Assembly: GCF_023715565.1 (NCBI RefSeq)
Contig: NZ_JAMBOJ010000039.1
Coordinates: forward strand, 1 to 44,396
Direction of reading: 5' to 3'
DNA from: Cytobacillus firmus
GTDB lineage: Bacteria > Bacillota > Bacilli > Bacillales > Cytobacillaceae
DNA length: 44,396 nt
Below, piece by piece: positions 8,188-15,410 of the stretch. The first letter of the stretch is position 1; the number at the start of each line of letters is the position of its first letter. A model generated the notes under the pieces. It made no database searches. It saw only the letters and a list, made by a program, of their open reading frames with translations, and was not told where the DNA came from. The translations under genes and the position numbers were made by a program.

Positions 8188-8538
8188 ATGGCAGTAAATT
8201 TATATGACTCAGCCTATGAATTAGAAAAAGCAGTGCGGGAAAGCGATGAATATAAGGATCTAAAGCAAGCATATGATGACGTGAATGCAGATCCGTCTGC
8301 AAAAGCAATGTTTGATAACTTCCGCAAAATCCAGATGGAACTTCAGCAAAAACAAATGATGGGCCAGGATATTACACAGGAAGAAGTAGAACAGGCTCAA
8401 AAGACAGTCGCGCTTGTACAGCAGCACGCCCAAATTTCAAAGCTTATGGAAGCAGAACAGCGCATGAGCATGATGATTGCAGAAATGAACAAAATCATCA
8501 TGAAGCCTCTTGAAGACCTTTATGGTGCAGCTGAATAA
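8188..8538 (+). CDS. yheA: YheA, YlbF/YmcA family protein
   Basis: The protein has 116 residues, starting MAVNLYDSAYELEKAVRESD. It is nearly all helical and Gln/Met-rich in the centre (MELQQKQMMGQDITQEE), as in the YlbF/YmcA/YheA family (B. subtilis YheA, 117 residues). GGAAGGAG precedes the ATG at 8188, so the longer open frame from 8149 is not used. YlbF and YmcA are parts of the Y-complex acting with RNase Y. YheA itself has no firmly assigned role, so a link to RNA processing is only by family. It lies 106 bp after yheB and ends in a good terminator. Confidence 0.9.
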   Translation: MAVNLYDSAYELEKAVRESDEYKDLKQAYDDVNADPSAKAMFDNFRKIQMELQQKQMMGQDITQEEVEQAQKTVALVQQHAQISKLMEAEQRMSMMIAEMNKIIMKPLEDLYGAAE

Positions 8539-8547
8539 TACGATGAG

Positions 8548-8579
8548 AAAACTCCTGGACATTGGTCCGGGAGTTTTTT
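8548..8579 (+). terminator. Intrinsic terminator after yheA
   Basis: A 13 bp stem with one mismatch (8548-8560 with 8565-8577) and an ATTG loop is followed by a T run. Confidence 0.85.
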
Positions 8580-8608
8580 ATACGAAAAAAGCACCTTCCG
8601 ATATTAAA

Positions 8609-8636
8609 TTGAACAAGGTTTGGGTACCTTTATGAT
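8609..8636 (+). promoter_or_regulatory. Sigma-A-like promoter for the GmhB-type gene
   Basis: TTGAAC (8609-8614), a 16-base spacer and TATGAT (8631-8636) lie about 30 bases before the start codon. Confidence 0.5.
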
Positions 8637-8666
8637 AGATATCCATTTAATGAAAGGGGCAGCACA

Positions 8667-9191
8667 TTGAAAAAAGCCATTTTTTTGGACCGGGACGGCG
8701 TTTTGAATGAGGTTCTATCAGACAGGGTAAAATTCGTTAACAACCCTGAGCAGTTATATTTACTGGAAGGGGCCGCAGAAGCTGTGGCAGAACTGACCAA
8801 AGCCGGTTATGAAATTTTCGTTGTGACCAATCAGGGCGGCGTGGGACTCGGTTATTTGAAAGAAAGGGAGCTAAGGAGAATTCATGAAAGACTGCAGGAG
8901 CTTGTTGCGGAAAGAGGCGGACATATTAAAGAGGTCGCCTATTGCCCTCATAAGCCGAAAGCAGGCTGTGAATGCCGGAAACCGAATGCAGGCATGCTGG
9001 TGGGTTTGGCAGAAAGGCACCAGCTGGATCTGACTAACAGCATTATGGTAGGCGATCACGAGCGCGACATTGAGGCGGGTAAGAAGGCCGGCTGTAAAAC
9101 TGTTTTTATCGGCTCTGAACCAACATGTGCAGATATCCAAGCTTCATCTCTTCTTGAGGCAGTGGAAGATATATTGGATATGCTTAAATAG
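8667..9191 (+). CDS. gmhB: HAD-IIIA hydrolase, GmhB-type (heptose-1,7-bisphosphate 7-phosphatase family)
   Basis: This 174-residue HAD phosphatase starts with the motif FLDRDGVLN (nucleophile Asp8, acid Asp10), then VVTNQGGVGLG, and later GDHERDIEAGKKAG for the metal-binding loop. Around residues 92-107 it has CPHKPKAGCECRKP, the Cys/His zinc site characteristic of GmhB and HisB-N phosphatases. The start is TTG 8667, preceded by GAAAGGGG at a good distance. GmhB removes the C7 phosphate in heptose biosynthesis. No other heptose gene is nearby, so the in vivo substrate may differ; a histidinol-phosphate-type substrate is the main alternative. Confidence 0.85.
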   Translation: MKKAIFLDRDGVLNEVLSDRVKFVNNPEQLYLLEGAAEAVAELTKAGYEIFVVTNQGGVGLGYLKERELRRIHERLQELVAERGGHIKEVAYCPHKPKAGCECRKPNAGMLVGLAERHQLDLTNSIMVGDHERDIEAGKKAGCKTVFIGSEPTCADIQASSLLEAVEDILDMLK

Positions 9192-9198
9192 GGTGAAA

Positions 9199-9228
9199 AA
9201 CCGCTTCCAGAAACGACAGGAAGCGGCA
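9199..9228 (-). terminator. Terminator between convergent genes
   Basis: CCGCTTCC (9201-9208) pairs with GGAAGCGG (9219-9226). The T run is better on the minus strand (TTTTT after the stem), which fits termination of the SASP gene. It may also serve the plus-strand phosphatase gene. Confidence 0.65.
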
Positions 9229-9256
9229 TTTTAATTTACTATATTTTTTTGCAGGA

Positions 9257-9457
9257 CTAGCGTGCTCCGCCAAGTTGCTGTTCAGCCATTTGAACAAGGC
9301 GCTTCGTAATTTCTCCGCCTACTGATCCATTAGCTCTTGAAGATGTTTCCGGGCCAAGGTTCACACCGAATTCTGTTGCGATTTCATACTTCATTTGATC
9401 AATTGCCTGGCTGACTCCTGATACTAAAAGCTGATTAGAATTGCTGTTTCTTGCCAT
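9257..9457 (-). CDS. Alpha/beta-type small acid-soluble spore protein (SASP)
   Basis: This 66-residue protein runs [20 protein letters not shown], then [15 protein letters not shown] and GGEITKRLV. The EIATEFGV segment is the cleavage site of the germination protease GPR, and GGEITKRLV is the second family signature. Alpha/beta SASPs coat and protect DNA in the spore core and supply amino acids on germination. AAGGAGATG lies about nine bases upstream of ATG 9457, so the three extra codons upstream are excluded. It is monocistronic. Expression from a forespore (sigma-G) promoter is expected from the family, but I could not place a convincing -10/-35 pair. Confidence 0.96.
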   Translation of the reverse strand: MARNSNSNQLLVSGVSQAIDQMKYEIATEFGVNLGPETSSRANGSVGGEITKRLVQMAEQQLGGAR

Positions 9458-9576
9458 GTAAATCATCTCCTTGGTGTAGTTTTCTTGTTTGTTACAATTA
9501 TAGTTTTAGGAGAGCAAATAAGATTTATTCATAGTTATTTACGGTATTTTATGGAATTTTTCACATTTAAAAATGA

Positions 9577-9691
9577 GCGCAGTGCTTTGCGCACATAAAT
9601 AGGATCTTTACGCACAGAAAAAATTTTATGCGCACATAAAATGGCTTCTTCCGCACACAAAAAGATGCCATCCGCACAGAAATCAAAATTG
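9577..9691. repeat. Degenerate 20-21 bp periodic repeat with NCGCACA core
   Basis: Five consecutive units begin at 9589, 9610, 9630, 9651 and 9672, each starting with the core [GAC]CGCACA followed by A/T/C/G then AAA. A sixth partial unit GCGCA lies at 9577. The spacing of 21, 20, 21 and 21 bp is about two turns of the helix. The sequence between cores is variable and AT-rich. It fills the gap between the end of ykoC and the upstream side of the SASP gene. No open frame covers it. Confidence 0.8.
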
Positions 9692-9695
9692 CCAG

Positions 9696-10475
9696 CTATA
9701 GTTCGCCATTATAAAACTGTAGAAACCCGAAAAGCCATGATATATAGGCACTAATCAGGATTACTCCTATAAAAAAGGCAAAACAGGCCCAATCTTTCCA
9801 GGAAACTGAGATTTTATGATAAAAATCCCTGTTTTTATCTCCGGTAAATCCTTTTGATTCCATTGCCATGGCTGTCCTCTCTGCTTTACGGATCGCTCCG
9901 GCAAGGAGAGGAACTGTATATCTCTTAAGCTCAGCCGCTTTATCATGGAAAGTCCTTGCTTTTGGTACTCCCCTGATCCGGTGGGCGCTTTTGATAATCT
10001 CAAATTCTTCTTTCATTAATGGAAGAAACCGGTAGCCTGCCATGATTCCATATGCAAGCTTTGGAGGTAGCCGGCATTGCTGCATTAAGCTCAGAAGAAA
10101 GTCTGTCGGCTTAGTAGTTAAAATAAACAGAAGAGACAGAGAGGTAAAGCTTAAAACCCTCATTCCAAGGGAGAGTGCCCGCAAAAAGCTCTCCTCAGTC
10201 AATGTGAAGATCCCCCATGTCCATATTAGGGTTTCACCTTCAATCGTTTTAGAAAAAACTAAAGCTGACCAAATATATATTGCAGCCATGAAGATAAATG
10301 GCGAGAAAAGCAGAATCCATCTTTTAAATGAAACTCTTCCAAAAATAAAGGTGGCTGCTGCTGTCATCACTAAGGTCAGAAAAGGTGTAACGGGATCAAA
10401 GAAAACCGATAGAATTAACACACAGACTATCACAGTGAATGCTTTAATGCTTGGGTTGAATTCATGTAAGAGCAA
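9696..10475 (-). CDS. ykoC: YkoC, ECF transporter transmembrane (T) component
   Basis: This is a 259-residue integral membrane protein with about five to six hydrophobic helices (e.g. AFTVIVCVLILSVFF near the start). It carries the two EcfT coupling motifs, seen as SAHRIRG and AMESKG, which contact the ATPase. The chosen start is TTG 10475 because AGGGAGG lies five to six bases before it, which gives a length near B. subtilis YkoC (254). An upstream ATG at 10523 lacks such a site. The start overlaps ykoD by 14 bp. It is the last gene of the ykoFEDC operon for uptake of the thiamin precursor hydroxymethylpyrimidine or related compounds. Confidence 0.88.
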   Translation of the reverse strand: MLLHEFNPSIKAFTVIVCVLILSVFFDPVTPFLTLVMTAAATFIFGRVSFKRWILLFSPFIFMAAIYIWSALVFSKTIEGETLIWTWGIFTLTEESFLRALSLGMRVLSFTSLSLLFILTTKPTDFLLSLMQQCRLPPKLAYGIMAGYRFLPLMKEEFEIIKSAHRIRGVPKARTFHDKAAELKRYTVPLLAGAIRKAERTAMAMESKGFTGDKNRDFYHKISVSWKDWACFAFFIGVILISAYISWLFGFLQFYNGEL

Positions 10476-12162
10476 GCTTCTCCCTCCCTGCAATGGACCC
10501 GATATCGTTCCTGAGCTTTTCAATGTAAGGAACCTTTAGGGAAGCAATCTCCATAATCTCATCTTTCTTCCATAATGCATCAGGCAAACCATCGTAAATT
10601 TTCTCTCCTTCTGAAAGAACAAGCACTTTGTCCGCATAGGAATGGATGATTTCCATATCATGCGTGATCATCAACACGGAGCCTCCACTGTGTATCTTTG
10701 TTTCCAAAAGCTTCATAAGCTGCCCGGAGGTCCTGGCATCCTGGCCAAATGTTGGCTCATCAAGGATGAGAAGGTCCAGATCATTCACAAGCATTGATGC
10801 AACACTTAGCCGTCGCTTTTGCCCCTGGCTTAAGGAAAAAGGATTCATGTCAGCACATTTGAGCAAGTCCACTTGAAGCAGAGCAGCCTGAACTTTTTTT
10901 TGAATATCGGCTTCAGGAATCTGTTGTATTTTTAGGCTAAAGGCAATTTCAGCATAGACAGAATCTGCAATAAATTGGTGTTCGGGATTTTGAAAAACGT
11001 AACCTGATTTCTGTCTTAACTCTTGCTCCTTCCACTGGGAAAGAGGGCGATCATTAAAGAGAATATTGCCTTTGGATGGAGCAGATAATCCAGCAAGCAG
11101 TCTGGAAAGCGTTGTTTTTCCTGATCCATTTGAACCGGCAATTGCCACAAATTCACCCGTTTTAACAGAAAAACTGATATTTCTTATCAAGTCCTTACCA
11201 GCTTTATTATAGGATAGCTTCTCTGCTGAGAGGATAATCTGCTCTTCAGGACCTTGGTGTTTGTTCTTCCTGTTATCTAAAATCTGAAGTGCAGCAGAAG
11301 GATTTGCAAACCCAGTAATGAGCTCCCGATCAGTTAACGGAAGCGTTTCCCCGTGGTAAATCCCAGCTTTTTTTCCTGATAGGCCGGCTCTAACCGCGCT
11401 TGGCAGCCAGATGCCCTCATGCAGAAGTTCTTCTGCATATTGATTAAAACATTCTGCCGTGCTTCCAATAAATAAAATTTCTCCTTCCTTGTTTAGGACC
11501 ACGCACCGGTCGGTCAAATTAACCCAATCATCCAGCTTGTGTTCAATGATTAGAAGGGAAATTGTCTGGTTTTTTTTAATCTCTTTGAGGATGCGTGTGA
11601 GTTCATAGCTTGAAGCCGGGTCCAGGTTTGCTGTCGGCTCGTCCAAAATCAAGATATCCGGTTTTAATGACAATACACAGGCCAGTGCCAGCTTTTGCTT
11701 TTGGCCACCGGAGAGTGTGTGGATTAAGGAATGTTTATACGGCAAAAGATGAACAAGCTCTAATGCTTCATCAATCTTTCTCTCGATTTCTTCGGGAGGT
11801 GTTTTCATATTCTCAAGCCCAAAGGCCAGCTCATCCTCGACTGTGGTCATGCAAAATTGGCTTTCAGGGTCCTGAAATACAATGCCAATGTACTCATTAA
11901 TTTCTCCAGGACCGAATTCCGCAAGCCTCCTTCCCTTGAATGAAATTGTCCCTTTCAATTCGCCATCCACGGCCTCCGGATATAATTTATTTAAACAGAA
12001 AGCAAGTGTGCTTTTTCCTGAGCCGCTTGGGCCCAATAATAGAACTGCTTCCCCAGGATAAAGGCTGAATTGCACATCTTTTAAAATAGGTTTTTTCACA
12101 TCTTCATACCTGAAGGAAAGCTGTTCAGTTTTTAATATATGCCGGTTATGCTGTAATTCCAT
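10462..12162 (-). CDS. ykoD: YkoD, duplicated ECF transporter ATPase
   Basis: This 566-residue protein carries two ABC ATPase domains. The first has Walker A GPSGSGKST, signature LSGGQKQK and Walker B LILDEPTANLDP. The second has GSNGSGKTT, a signature seen as LSQGQKRR, and LLILDEPTFGQD. It replaces the separate EcfA/EcfA' subunits. A linker of roughly 80 residues between the domains makes it longer than my recollection of the B. subtilis protein (about 490). The ATG at 12162 follows AAAAGGGG by nine bases. It overlaps ykoE by 17 bp and ykoC by 14 bp. Confidence 0.92.
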   Translation of the reverse strand: MELQHNRHILKTEQLSFRYEDVKKPILKDVQFSLYPGEAVLLLGPSGSGKSTLAFCLNKLYPEAVDGELKGTISFKGRRLAEFGPGEINEYIGIVFQDPESQFCMTTVEDELAFGLENMKTPPEEIERKIDEALELVHLLPYKHSLIHTLSGGQKQKLALACVLSLKPDILILDEPTANLDPASSYELTRILKEIKKNQTISLLIIEHKLDDWVNLTDRCVVLNKEGEILFIGSTAECFNQYAEELLHEGIWLPSAVRAGLSGKKAGIYHGETLPLTDRELITGFANPSAALQILDNRKNKHQGPEEQIILSAEKLSYNKAGKDLIRNISFSVKTGEFVAIAGSNGSGKTTLSRLLAGLSAPSKGNILFNDRPLSQWKEQELRQKSGYVFQNPEHQFIADSVYAEIAFSLKIQQIPEADIQKKVQAALLQVDLLKCADMNPFSLSQGQKRRLSVASMLVNDLDLLILDEPTFGQDARTSGQLMKLLETKIHSGGSVLMITHDMEIIHSYADKVLVLSEGEKIYDGLPDALWKKDEIMEIASLKVPYIEKLRNDIGSIAGREKLALT

Positions 12163-12742
12163 TTTCCGGTTTTCCCCTTTTCAGCTCTTTTCCAATTGGA
12201 AAGCTGTTTAATGCACCAGTTTTCGCAAGGCTCTCACTCATCCACTTGCCCAGCAATCCAGCCAGTAAAGCACCGCTGATCAGCCTCACAAAAAACATAG
12301 CTGTTACATAACCGGGTGAGAGGGCAGCATAGCCGGAAATGTAATAGCCCCAAATAAAACTAGTAACAGAAGAGCCCATGCCGGCAGCAATTAACACCCA
12401 TGTCCTGTAATTGTTCCATTTTGTGGCCGCAAAAACAGCTTCCGCTCCGATCCCCTGAATCATGCCTGACAGAATTAGGCGGGGACCAACTGCGTTGCCG
12501 ATCATGACTTCAATGGCTGCGGCGATGGTTTCCGATAAAAAGGCAGCTCCGGGCTTTCTGATTATGTACGCTGCGATGATTGAAACAATAAACCAAATGC
12601 CAAAAATCAAATCATAGCCAATTAAGCCGAACATTCCATATAGCACGTTGCCAAATTGCAGGAACGCCAGATATACAACTGCAAACACTACAGCGAGTAC
12701 AGACAGGACAATGACTTCACGAAGCTTCCATTTTTCGAGCAT
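12146..12742 (-). CDS. ykoE: YkoE, ECF transporter substrate-binding (S) component
   Basis: This 198-residue hydrophobic protein has about five to six membrane helices and matches the ~199-residue YkoE family. Recognisable segments are EVIVLSVLAVVFAVVYLAF, the PRLILSGMIQGIGAEAVFA stretch in the middle, and a basic C-terminal tail. It should bind a thiamin precursor and pass it through the YkoC/YkoD module. AAGGAGG lies before its ATG, and only one base separates it from the ykoF stop. Confidence 0.92.
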   Translation of the reverse strand: MLEKWKLREVIVLSVLAVVFAVVYLAFLQFGNVLYGMFGLIGYDLIFGIWFIVSIIAAYIIRKPGAAFLSETIAAAIEVMIGNAVGPRLILSGMIQGIGAEAVFAATKWNNYRTWVLIAAGMGSSVTSFIWGYYISGYAALSPGYVTAMFFVRLISGALLAGLLGKWMSESLAKTGALNSFPIGKELKRGKPENGITA

Positions 12743-12743
12743 A

Positions 12744-13349
12744 TTACTCAGCCTCCTTTTTGGAAGGACTGTTGGCAGACATATTCACCGTCATCACAAT
12801 ATGCGTAGAATCGCTTTTCTTACAGTTTTCAAAGGCATCCTCAAGTGTTTTAAAAACAGCGTGTGCATCTCCATCCAGTCTTGAAGCATAATGAACTCCT
12901 TTAGTAAAAGTTCCCCGATTCGCAGCGAACCCGACCTGGTCCATAATGACGTTCATGTAATCAGGAATCCCCATCGGATAAAGGGCGAACTGGACAGCGA
13001 CTTCCTGGCTTATTCCTGCTGCTGATTCTTCATTTGTCCGTTCCTCATTTTCAGCAAGATAAGCATCGCCTGCAGTATCACCGGGACATCCATTAGAAAA
13101 AGTCCCGTTAAATACTACATGGTCTCCATGCTTAACAGTTTCAAGATAAATAGCTTTGACCACATCGAAAACATGAATGGACCTGCCACGCACACAAGTG
13201 CTCACATCATCTGTTTCCATCCATACCTTGCTCGTATCCACTTCTTTTAGAGCTGAAAAAATAACCTCCGCAAACCTGTCAGTCATTGGGTAAATTGAAA
13301 ACCTGCACCCTGTAATTTCACTAGTCCCACATAAAAAATTTTCCTGCAT
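12744..13349 (-). CDS. ykoF: YkoF, thiamin/HMP-binding protein
   Basis: This 201-residue soluble protein contains two related ACT-like halves. GCRFSIYPMTDRFAEVIFSAL opens the first and VAVQFALYPMGIPDYMNVIM the second, which is the tandem ferredoxin-like layout of B. subtilis YkoF (200 residues). YkoF binds thiamin and probably its pyrimidine precursor. It has no signal peptide. AGGAGG lies seven bases before the ATG. It is the first gene of the operon, about 320 bases downstream of the TPP riboswitch terminator, with a MITE-like repeat in between. Confidence 0.93.
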   Translation of the reverse strand: MQENFLCGTSEITGCRFSIYPMTDRFAEVIFSALKEVDTSKVWMETDDVSTCVRGRSIHVFDVVKAIYLETVKHGDHVVFNGTFSNGCPGDTAGDAYLAENEERTNEESAAGISQEVAVQFALYPMGIPDYMNVIMDQVGFAANRGTFTKGVHYASRLDGDAHAVFKTLEDAFENCKKSDSTHIVMTVNMSANSPSKKEAE

Positions 13350-13373
13350 TTTTCCATCCTCCTGGTATTTTTG

Positions 13374-13660
13374 AAAGGCTGTTTTCGCAAAGTTTGTTGC
13401 TATTTATATTATATTTAGTGAGTTGATTGTAGTGGAAGGTGCGAGATCCTCGAAAATGCATTCGCATCCTCTTCGTGCGGTGTTTACTCAAGGTAGCCCA
13501 TTCAACGTCCTACGGGAGTAGCGGGACAGGTGAAACCCTACAGACGCGTAGCGTCGATGAGGCTCACCGCCCGCCCCGTGGTTCGCTGAGCATCCTCTCA
13601 CTGCAATCAACGGACACCATTGATAAGCGAAAAACAACAATTTATACGAAAAGAGCCTTT
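13374..13660. repeat. MITE-like intergenic repeat, copy 1
   Basis: This ~287 bp unit is nearly identical to 14961-15246. Its ends are imperfect inverted repeats: AAAGGCTGTTTTCG at the left and the reverse complement of AAAGGCTCTTTTCG at the right, each followed by a TTGTTG-containing stretch. The centre has the GC-rich hairpin-prone block CCTACGGGAGTAGCGGGACAG and the run CGCCCGCCCCGTGG, typical of a widespread Bacillaceae intergenic repeat family. It lies in the leader of ykoFEDC, between the riboswitch terminator and ykoF. It encodes no convincing protein. Confidence 0.85.
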
Positions 13661-13667
13661 TGAAAAT

Positions 13668-13830
13668 ATAAAAAACTGCATTCCCATAAGGAAATGCAGT
13701 TGAATGTTATCAATACAAAATAAATGATAGCCGTTCACCTGCACTTCCCCACGCTGGTATTATCCAGATCGGGTGATAAGAGTCAGAACGTATTGTTCTT
13801 CTCAGCCAAAAAGCTCCCCTAGTGCAAAAC
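13668..13830 (-). ncRNA. TPP riboswitch (THI element) with attenuator
   Basis: Read on the minus strand, the aptamer (about 13830-13738) shows CACTAGGGGAGC, GGCTGAGA, CTTATCACCCGATCTGGATA and CCAGCGTGGGGAAG, all conserved elements of the thiamin pyrophosphate riboswitch. The closing P1 stem TGCAC/GTGCA is perfect. Downstream, a stem of 12 positions with one or two mismatches (13701-13690 with 13685-13674) followed by TTTTTT forms an intrinsic terminator. High TPP should favour termination and switch off ykoFEDC. AAAAACTGCAT just 5' of the aptamer resembles the terminator's 5' arm and could pair with its 3' arm and U run as an antiterminator; that pairing is inference. Confidence 0.95.
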
Positions 13831-13856
13831 TTGGATATGCAGTTTTTAATGACTCC

Positions 13857-13885
13857 ATCTTAATATGGAGCAACCAAAATGTAAA
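13857..13885 (-). promoter_or_regulatory. Sigma-A-like promoter for the riboswitch and ykoFEDC
   Basis: The minus strand has TTTACA (13885-13880), a 17-base spacer and TAAGAT (13862-13857). The expected transcript start is near 13850, just before the riboswitch aptamer. Confidence 0.55.
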
Positions 13886-14047
13886 TGAATAATTTTATCT
13901 TTTTTAATCAAATGATCTGTTAAATCAGACAGCAGCCGTTAAACTATGAAAAAATTTCTCCATTGTCCATGTTATGTTCTATTCAAGTCCTTCCCTTCAT
14001 AAAAGTGTAATAGGACAATTTTACACCGAGAATAGGGGGCAAATTGG

Positions 14048-14914
14048 ATGATATACAGAATGCTTGCTTTAAACATAGACGGAACACTACTCCAAACAAA
14101 TGGAAGACTTCATAAATCAACAAAAGAAGCGATAGAATATGTGCAGCAAAAGGGAATTTATGTAACACTTGTTACGTCCAGAAGCTTTCCATCTGCGAAA
14201 AAGGTGGCCAAAGCATTGAAAATCAATTCATTGCTGGTCACTCACAGGGGAGCATATATTGCAGCTTCCCAGGAAAAGCCGATCTTTGTAAAAAGAATTC
14301 AGGAAGATGATACGTTTGAAATTGTACGCTTGCTTGAGGGCTTTACCTGTCAAATCAGGCTGGTGCACGAAAAATATTCCCTTGCCAACAAAACGAAGCT
14401 CAATACCAATATGCTTGCTAAAACTGTTTTTACAACCGGCGATCCCATTTTTTACTCCCAGCAATTTGTAGATTCATTAAGTGACACCATCTTAGACGAG
14501 CCGGTTACACCGCCAAAGATTGAAGTTTACTTTGAAGATAAAGAAGACCTTGAGGATGCTAAGACGGCCATCTGGGGCATGTTTGAAAATGTAGAAGTCA
14601 TTAAACTGAATGATCTGAGGATGGACATTGTTCCTTCAGGAGTTTCAAAGCTGAATGGGCTGCTCTATTTATGTGAACACCTTGGAATTTCCAGAAACCA
14701 AATGGTCGTAATTGGAGATTCTGAAGATGATCTGGAAATGATTGAAGCCGCCGGTCTGGGGGTGGCAATGGGTAATGCTCCGGCAGAAGTAAAAAAAGCA
14801 GCAGACTGGCTGACACGATCCAATGACCAGAGCGGCGTAAGCTACATGGTTAAAGAGCATTTCCGCAAACAGCATCCAATCGACTTTCTGAAGAAAATGA
14901 ATCTGCTGAAATAA
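14048..14914 (+). CDS. yhaX: YhaX, Cof-type HAD family protein
   Basis: This 288-residue protein has the size and layout of the Cof/HAD-IIB family, with the C-terminal loop VVIGDSEDDLEMIEAAG and GVAMGNAPAEVK. The N-terminal motif reads LALNIDGTLL. The usual nucleophile position (first D of DxDGT) is Asn9, encoded by AAC, while the general acid Asp11 is kept. AGGGGG lies nine bases before the ATG. In B. subtilis yhaX is a sporulation gene of the mother cell. The substrate is unknown. Loss of the nucleophile raises doubt that it is a classical phosphatase. It sits between two copies of the MITE-like repeat. Confidence 0.88.
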   Translation: MIYRMLALNIDGTLLQTNGRLHKSTKEAIEYVQQKGIYVTLVTSRSFPSAKKVAKALKINSLLVTHRGAYIAASQEKPIFVKRIQEDDTFEIVRLLEGFTCQIRLVHEKYSLANKTKLNTNMLAKTVFTTGDPIFYSQQFVDSLSDTILDEPVTPPKIEVYFEDKEDLEDAKTAIWGMFENVEVIKLNDLRMDIVPSGVSKLNGLLYLCEHLGISRNQMVVIGDSEDDLEMIEAAGLGVAMGNAPAEVKKAADWLTRSNDQSGVSYMVKEHFRKQHPIDFLKKMNLLK

Positions 14915-14921
14915 ATGTATG

Positions 14922-14958
14922 AAAGAGAGTCCGGTCAAGGCAGATCGGCTCTCTTTTT
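14922..14958 (+). terminator. Intrinsic terminator after yhaX
   Basis: AAAGAGAGTCCG (14922-14933) pairs with CGGCTCTCTTTT (14946-14957, one G-T pair) and runs into T residues. The MITE-like copy 2 begins about three bases later. Confidence 0.85.
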
Positions 14959-14960
14959 GA

Positions 14961-15246
14961 TTGGCTGTCTTCGCAAAGTTTGTTGCTATTTATATTATAT
15001 TTACTGAGTTGATTGGAGCGGAAGGCGCGAGATCCTCTAAAATGCATTCGCATTTTCTTCGTGCGGTGTTTACTCAAGGTAGCCTATTCAACGTCCTACG
15101 GGAGTAGCGGGATAGGGGAAGACGCCACAGAGGCGCAGCGTCGAGGAGGCTCATCCCCCGCCCCGTAGTTCGCTGAGCATCCTCTCGCTGCAATCAACGG
15201 ACAACATTAATAAGCGAAAAACAACATTTATACGAAAAGAGCCTTT
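14961..15246. repeat. MITE-like intergenic repeat, copy 2
   Basis: This ~286 bp copy is in the same orientation as copy 1 and shares nearly all of its sequence. The main divergence is in the central block around 15114-15150. The terminal inverted repeats (GGCTGTCTTCG... and ...CGAAAAGAGCC) are kept. It begins directly after the T run of the yhaX terminator and ends about 37 bp before the hemZ promoter. Confidence 0.85.
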
Positions 15247-15283
15247 AGATTTAAGGCATTGGATAAAGCGGTTCAATAGTATA

Positions 15284-15312
15284 TTGACCTTATTTCCCCA
15301 GTTCTGTACACT
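15284..15312 (+). promoter_or_regulatory. Sigma-A-like promoter for hemZ
   Basis: TTGACC (15284-15289), exactly 17 bases, then TACACT (15307-15312). Transcription should start near 15319, giving a leader of about 90 bases before hemZ. Confidence 0.6.
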
Positions 15313-15410
15313 AAAAGGAGTTTGTCAACTTGAATAATAAAGACTATGCAGCTGCCCGTGAGATTGAGCATCGGCAGGTTTATTATATTTTCTAAAAAAA
15401 GGTGATAGAT

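Noticed and set aside
9490..9540. Sigma-G promoter for the SASP gene (GAATA followed by an AT-rich -10)
   Set aside because: GAATA is present, but at the required spacing the -10 does not match CATNHTA.
9577..9691. CRISPR array as an explanation of the phased repeats
   Set aside because: The conserved core is only about 7-10 bases, units are 20-21 bp with no separate spacers, and no cas gene is present.
10042..10539. A 165-codon plus-strand open frame across the ykoC/ykoD junction
   Set aside because: It is antisense to two genes with strong family signatures and has no promoter or ribosome site.
13439..13663. A 74-codon open frame inside MITE-like copy 1
   Set aside because: The same region of copy 2 does not keep an equivalent protein, so the frame is a by-product of the repeat sequence.
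15330..15395. A 21-codon leader peptide gene (TTG start) before hemZ with AAAAGGAG upstream
   Set aside because: The best hemZ promoter would start transcription near 15319, leaving most of that ribosome site outside the message.
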